Source: an uncultured Eubacteriales bacterium
Lineage (GTDB): Bacteria; Bacillota; Clostridia; Oscillospirales; UBA644
Length of the DNA: 9,486 nucleotides
Assembly: GCA_934481505.1 (NCBI GenBank)
Contig: CAKSPP010000039.1
Location: 1-9,486, forward strand
Direction: 5' to 3'
This document shows, in pieces, positions 6,573 to 9,486 of the stretch (position 1 is the stretch's first letter; the number at the start of each line of letters is the position of its first letter). A model generated the notes under the pieces. It was not told the origin of the DNA. It was given only the letters and a program-made list of their open reading frames with translations, and searched no databases. Made by a program: the position numbers and the translations under genes.

Positions 6573-7316
6573 ATGTGGTTCAAAAAAAATAAACGCAGTA
6601 TTTCTGCGGAAATTCAATATCCCGATCATGTCGCCATTATTATGGACGGAAACGGCAGATGGGCAAAAAAAAGAAATATGCCGCGTACTTTCGGACATAA
6701 AGTCGGGGTAGACGCCGCGGAGCGGATAATCGACCATGCAATAGATGTCGGACTGCCGCACCTTTCGCTTTATGCGTTTTCAACCGAAAACTGGAAACGC
6801 CCCGACGACGAAGTTGCGACACTGATGGATCTTTTCGATATATATGCCGACAGGGTAATCAAACGCTACTATGCGGACGATGAAGGCAGATATAAGTCGA
6901 CACATATCCGTTTCTTAGGCGATGTTTCGGTTCTTCGGGAGTCGATACGCAAAAAAATCGATATTATCGAAGAGTTGAACAAAGAAAGAATTCCTAAAAC
7001 TACCGTGAATATTGCCGTAAATTACGGCGGAAGAAACGAAATCGTTTCGGCTCTTAACGAATTTATAAGAGAAAATCCCGGAAAAGAAATTACCGAAGAT
7101 GATATCTCCGCAAGACTTTATTTCAGAGGTCAGCCCGATCCCGATCTTATTATAAGAACGGGAGGGGAAATGCGTCTTTCCAATTTTATGCTTTGGGAGG
7201 CTGCATATTCGGAATTTTATTCCACACCGACTTTCTGGCCGGATTTTACTCCGGAAGAATTCGATAAGGCTGTTGAAGCTTTCGGAAAAAGAACACGCCG
7301 TTTCGGCGGAGTTTGA
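6573..7316 (+). CDS. uppS: Isoprenyl transferase (undecaprenyl diphosphate synthase)
   Basis: A 247-aa cis-prenyltransferase that condenses isopentenyl diphosphate onto farnesyl diphosphate to build the undecaprenyl carrier for cell-wall synthesis. It acts at the cytoplasmic membrane face without membrane helices of its own. Seen: PDHVAIIMDGNGRWAKKR (17-34) with catalytic D25; LYAFSTENWKRP (66-77); VNIAVNYGGRNEI (145-157); RTGGEMRLSNFMLWE (195-209), which carries the pyrophosphate-binding R195, R201 and S203; and the ending KRTRRFGG. The last block is usually RTSGEQRLSNFLLWQ, so three positions differ (S to G, Q to M, Q to E) while the charged residues are kept. Its start follows the frr stop by 2 nt. 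Only a weak purine-rich stretch (6543-6556) lies upstream at long spacing, suggesting translation by coupling to frr. IspG downstream supplies the precursor pathway. Confidence 0.95.
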   Translation: MWFKKNKRSISAEIQYPDHVAIIMDGNGRWAKKRNMPRTFGHKVGVDAAERIIDHAIDVGLPHLSLYAFSTENWKRPDDEVATLMDLFDIYADRVIKRYYADDEGRYKSTHIRFLGDVSVLRESIRKKIDIIEELNKERIPKTTVNIAVNYGGRNEIVSALNEFIRENPGKEITEDDISARLYFRGQPDPDLIIRTGGEMRLSNFMLWEAAYSEFYSTPTFWPDFTPEEFDKAVEAFGKRTRRFGGV

Positions 7317-7329
7317 GAGGTGAGAGATT

Positions 7330-8157
7330 ATGCTTAAAAGAACACTTTCCGCAATAGTTATTACCCTTGTGATGATAGGTGTTACGCTGTGTTCGGGCTA
7401 TCCTCTTGTGCTGAATTTTTTTGTTGCCGCAATTTCAGCAATGTCAATTTATGAAGTTCTCGTTGTAACGAAATATGTCGAGGGAAAATGGTTAAAAACC
7501 TTTGCCCTTATTATTGCGGTGCTTATTCCGTTTGCGGGATATACTCCGAGAATTACCGAAAATGATTTTATTTTAGCGTTTTTCATAATCGCGGTCATTC
7601 TCTTTGTTACGCTTATCCTGTTCCATAAAACATTCAGTTTTGAGCATATATGCGTAATTTTCTGCATGGCGATGATTATCCCGGTGCTTTTCAGCACTCT
7701 TATCGCAATAAGAAAGCTTCCGAATGGAATATTTGCATTCGTCTTTGTCTTTGCCTCGGCTTGGGGCTCGGACTGCGGCGGCTATCTTATCGGTAAACTC
7801 TTCGGAACAGCGAAATTCTCTCCGACCATAAGCCCGAAAAAGACAATCGAGGGTGTTATCGGCTGCGTGCTTGCCGCAATCGCCGCAACGCTTTGCCTTT
7901 CGGCAGGAGTCGATATCTGCTGCGATGAAATTACCGTAAATTACACGTTGGTCGTTCTTTACGCCGTTATAGGGGCTGTGTTTGGAATAATAGGCGACCT
8001 CAGTGCGTCGGTTATAAAACGCTGCTTCGGAGTTAAGGATTTCGGTTCTCTTATCCCAGGGCACGGCGGAATAATGGATCGTTTTGACAGTGTGCTTTTT
8101 GCCGCACCGGCAATATATATTCTTATGAATATCGCACCCGTATATATTAACATATAA
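7330..8157 (+). CDS. cdsA: Phosphatidate cytidylyltransferase (CDP-diglyceride synthase)
   Basis: A 275-aa integral membrane enzyme converting phosphatidic acid and CTP to CDP-diacylglycerol, precursor of the anionic phospholipids. Hydrophobic segments fall at about 8-25, 27-47, 57-72, 79-98, 105-126, 133-147, 174-195, 205-223 and 255-270. The family signature is complete at 227-253: S-x-I-K-R, then K236-D237, then PGHGGIMDRFD with D250 and D253. Upstream, SPKKTIEG (168-175) is typical. The usual N-D-T-x-A-Y metal/CTP site reads GSDCGGY (146-152), keeping the Asp (D148). Shine-Dalgarno AGAGGTGA (7316-7323) begins on the last base of the uppS stop, 13 nt before the start. The next gene in this position is normally dxr; here a terminator-like hairpin follows 4 nt after the stop. 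Confidence 0.95.
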   Translation: MLKRTLSAIVITLVMIGVTLCSGYPLVLNFFVAAISAMSIYEVLVVTKYVEGKWLKTFALIIAVLIPFAGYTPRITENDFILAFFIIAVILFVTLILFHKTFSFEHICVIFCMAMIIPVLFSTLIAIRKLPNGIFAFVFVFASAWGSDCGGYLIGKLFGTAKFSPTISPKKTIEGVIGCVLAAIAATLCLSAGVDICCDEITVNYTLVVLYAVIGAVFGIIGDLSASVIKRCFGVKDFGSLIPGHGGIMDRFDSVLFAAPAIYILMNIAPVYINI

Positions 8158-8161
8158 CCGA

Positions 8162-8206
8162 AAAAACAAGCATATTATGCAGTAAAAGCTAACTATGCTT
8201 GTTTTT
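8162..8206 (+). terminator. Rho-independent terminator-like hairpin between cdsA and rseP
   Basis: A perfect 13-bp stem: AAAAACAAGCATA (8162-8174) pairs with TATGCTTGTTTTT (8194-8206) across a 19-nt loop. The T tract is the end of the 3' arm and continues as CTTT to 8210. Base pairs are mostly A-T with a short GC-containing core, so it is weaker than GC-rich terminators. A-tracts on one side and T-tracts on the other make it potentially bidirectional. It is 4 nt after the cdsA stop and 18 nt before the rseP start, with no recognisable promoter in between, so rseP-ispG probably depend on read-through or on a promoter inside cdsA. Confidence 0.72.
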
Positions 8207-8212
8207 CTTTCC

Positions 8213-8221
8213 AAAGGTGAT
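8213..8221 (+). promoter_or_regulatory. Shine-Dalgarno fixing the rseP start at 8225
   Basis: AAAGGTGAT lies just before ATG 8225, with AGG 7 nt from the start. An in-frame ATG at 8195 would add 10 residues but sits in the 3' arm of the hairpin with no Shine-Dalgarno, so it is rejected. Confidence 0.8.
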
Positions 8222-8224
8222 AGA

Positions 8225-9259
8225 ATGGATTTATTTTTGCAAATACTCTATACCGTCCTGATTCTCGGATTCCTGATTTTTATTCATGAACTCGGGCATT
8301 TCACGGTTGCCAAACTTTCAAAAATAAAGGTAAACGAATTTTCACTCGGAATGGGACCCGCAATTTTCAAAAAGCAGGGGAAACAGACTTTATATTCTCT
8401 CCGACTTCTTCCGATAGGCGGCTATGTCAAAATGGAGGGCGAGGACGAAAACAGCGAAGATCCCGATTCTTTTTCTAAAAAGCCGGTGCTTATCCGTATG
8501 GCTGTTGTCGTTGCCGGAGCTTTTATGAATATTCTTCTCGGATTTATCGTGACGGCAATTCTTGTCAGCACTTCTGCAAAACTCCCGTCCGTTACCGTCG
8601 GTGAATTTACCGAAAACGCACTTTCTCAAACCTGCGGACTTCAGGTCGGAGATACGATTACCGAAGTGAACGGTAAAAAAATAAATATCTATATGGATCT
8701 TTCGGCGGCGTTTTCGAGAGCCTACGGAAAAGATGCCGTTGATATTACCGTAATAAGAAACGGCGAAACGGTCAAACTCGAAGATGTGAAATTCGAAAAA
8801 TACGAAATTGCAAAGGATATGGAAAGCATTTATCCCGATTTTAAGGTCTATGCAAAAGAAAAGACTTTCGGGAATGTCGTTCACGAAACGTTTTTCAGAA
8901 CGATTTCTTTCGTAACGCTGACTTATGAATCGTTCGGTGACATTATAACCGGCAGAGCGTCCCTTAAATATGTTTCGGGACCCGTAGGAACTTCCGAGGT
9001 TATCGCCCAGGCGGCAAAATCGGGTTGGGATTCAATCCTTTATCTGATAGCTCTTATAACAATAAATCTCGGCGTTGTCAATATGCTTCCTTTGCCCGCT
9101 CTTGACGGCGGAAGATTTGTTTTTCTTCTGATAGAACTTATAAGAGGAAAGCCGATAAATCAAAAATACGAATCGGTGGTTCATCTTGTCGGAATGGCAC
9201 TGCTGCTCATTCTGATGGTAGTTATAACATTTAAGGATATTTTCTTTCCCATATATTAA
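8225..9259 (+). CDS. rseP: RIP metalloprotease RseP/RasP (site-2 protease family)
   Basis: A 344-aa membrane-embedded zinc protease that performs the second cut in regulated intramembrane proteolysis, typically of anti-sigma factors, signal-peptide remnants or cell-division proteins. The first membrane helix (about 5-27) holds the zinc motif HELGH (21-25, H21, E22, H25). RLLPIGGYVKMEGE (60-73) is the conserved membrane-reentrant loop. A second helix spans about 92-115, then a single PDZ domain (about 122-190) with GLQVGDTITEVNG (138-150). SGPVGTSEVI (251-260) and a third helix with N286-MLPLPALDGG (286-296) follow, with D294 as third zinc ligand. A fourth helix spans 319-337. It is full length for the Gram-positive form. 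It directly follows the hairpin at 8162-8206 and precedes ispG by 9 nt, indicating cotranscription with it. No anti-sigma factor gene is visible here. Confidence 0.95.
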   Translation: MDLFLQILYTVLILGFLIFIHELGHFTVAKLSKIKVNEFSLGMGPAIFKKQGKQTLYSLRLLPIGGYVKMEGEDENSEDPDSFSKKPVLIRMAVVVAGAFMNILLGFIVTAILVSTSAKLPSVTVGEFTENALSQTCGLQVGDTITEVNGKKINIYMDLSAAFSRAYGKDAVDITVIRNGETVKLEDVKFEKYEIAKDMESIYPDFKVYAKEKTFGNVVHETFFRTISFVTLTYESFGDIITGRASLKYVSGPVGTSEVIAQAAKSGWDSILYLIALITINLGVVNMLPLPALDGGRFVFLLIELIRGKPINQKYESVVHLVGMALLLILMVVITFKDIFFPIY

Positions 9260-9268
9260 GAGGTAGAT

Positions 9269-9486
9269 ATGAAAAGAACCGTAAAGGTCGGAAATGTCGT
9301 TATCGGCGACGGAAAACATATTCCGATTCAGTCAATGTGCAATATACCGTTTTCGCGGTTTGATGAATTAAAGGAACAGTCTCTTGCTTTGCAAAATGCA
9401 GGCTGCGAGATTTTGAGATACGCTTTTCCCGATAAAAGTGCGGCGGAGGGGTTTTCCAAAATAAAAGAAACGCTTGATATTCCTGT
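9269..9486 (+). CDS. ispG: 4-hydroxy-3-methylbut-2-en-1-yl diphosphate synthase, N-terminal part (runs off window)
   Basis: The first 72 codons of IspG (GcpE), the iron-sulfur enzyme that converts methylerythritol cyclodiphosphate to HMBPP in the MEP isoprenoid pathway. Seen: KRTVKVGNVVIGDGKHIPIQ (2-21), then SMCN, then NAGCEILRYAFPDKSAAEGF (43-62) and KIKETLDIP. These match the family opening (RxVxVGxxxIGG, IQSMTN, GCEIVRVAVPD, AAEAL, IKKxxxIP) in order and spacing. The iron-sulfur cysteines are C-terminal and outside the window. Two stretches depart from the usual: CNIPFSRFDELKEQ (24-37) where TNTDTRDVEATV is common, and RYAFPD where RVAVPD is common. ATG 9269 has AAGAGGTAG at 9258-9266, overlapping the rseP stop. 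The product feeds the isoprenoid supply that UppS uses. Confidence 0.88.
   Translation, partial: MKRTVKVGNVVIGDGKHIPIQSMCNIPFSRFDELKEQSLALQNAGCEILRYAFPDKSAAEGFSKIKETLDIP

Noticed and set aside
7573..8214. 213-codon minus-strand open frame opposite cdsA, crossing the hairpin
   Set aside because: Composition is unlike a real protein, there is no family motif, and it is antisense to a complete CdsA signature. Its start lies just outside the hairpin with no convincing promoter.
1..9486. Search for CRISPR repeats, insertion sequences, tRNA genes, riboswitches or defence genes
   Set aside because: No direct repeat arrays, transposase motifs, tRNA-like cloverleaf or long structured leader were seen. 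Gene gaps are 1-93 nt and all genes are housekeeping-like.

Overview
The window looks like a stretch of chromosomal core genome from a Gram-positive, low-to-mid GC member of the Clostridia, most plausibly in or near the Ruminococcaceae/Oscillospiraceae. The reasons are strong GGAGG-type ribosome binding sites, GTG/ATG starts, a consensus vegetative promoter, a ClpE-type zinc-finger Clp ATPase, TmcAL (YlbM), and the classic Firmicutes cluster pyrH-frr-uppS-cdsA-rseP-ispG. All genes are on the + strand, packed tightly, and share one codon style (GAA/AAA-rich, CTT/CTC for Leu, TCG/TCC for Ser, AGA for Arg). I see no mobile element, CRISPR array, tRNA or rRNA.

Layout. 29-2350 encodes a ClpE-like double-AAA+ unfoldase. 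It is followed at once by a perfect 12-bp terminator-like hairpin (2354-2386) and a small histidine phosphatase (2402-3019). The next gap (3020-3112) carries a well-formed sigma-A-type promoter (TTGATT-17 bp-TATAAT) and a near-perfect Shine-Dalgarno. From here a compact operon appears to run: tmcAL (3113-4282), a carbohydrate-binding/mutarotase-like protein of DUF4380 type (4284-5210), pyrH (5228-6004), frr (6016-6570), uppS (6573-7316) and cdsA (7330-8157). It is closed by a second perfect hairpin (13-bp stem, 8162-8206). After the hairpin come rseP (8225-9259) and the 5' part of ispG (9269 to the window edge).

How the genes fit together. The operon mixes translation (TmcAL for tRNA-Met acetylation, Frr for ribosome recycling), pyrimidine nucleotide supply (PyrH), the undecaprenyl lipid carrier (UppS), phospholipid synthesis (CdsA, which uses CTP derived from the PyrH product), intramembrane proteolysis (RseP) and isoprenoid precursor supply (IspG, feeding UppS). 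That is a growth and envelope housekeeping set.

Nothing here convincingly represents an undescribed defence or mobile system. The points worth a second look are: dxr is missing from its usual place between cdsA and rseP, with a terminator-like hairpin there instead; an uncharacterised sugar-binding-like protein sits inside an essential-gene operon; two terminator hairpins lie directly before start sites with no visible promoter; PyrH has an insertion and a C-terminal tail; and the IspG N-terminus is atypical.
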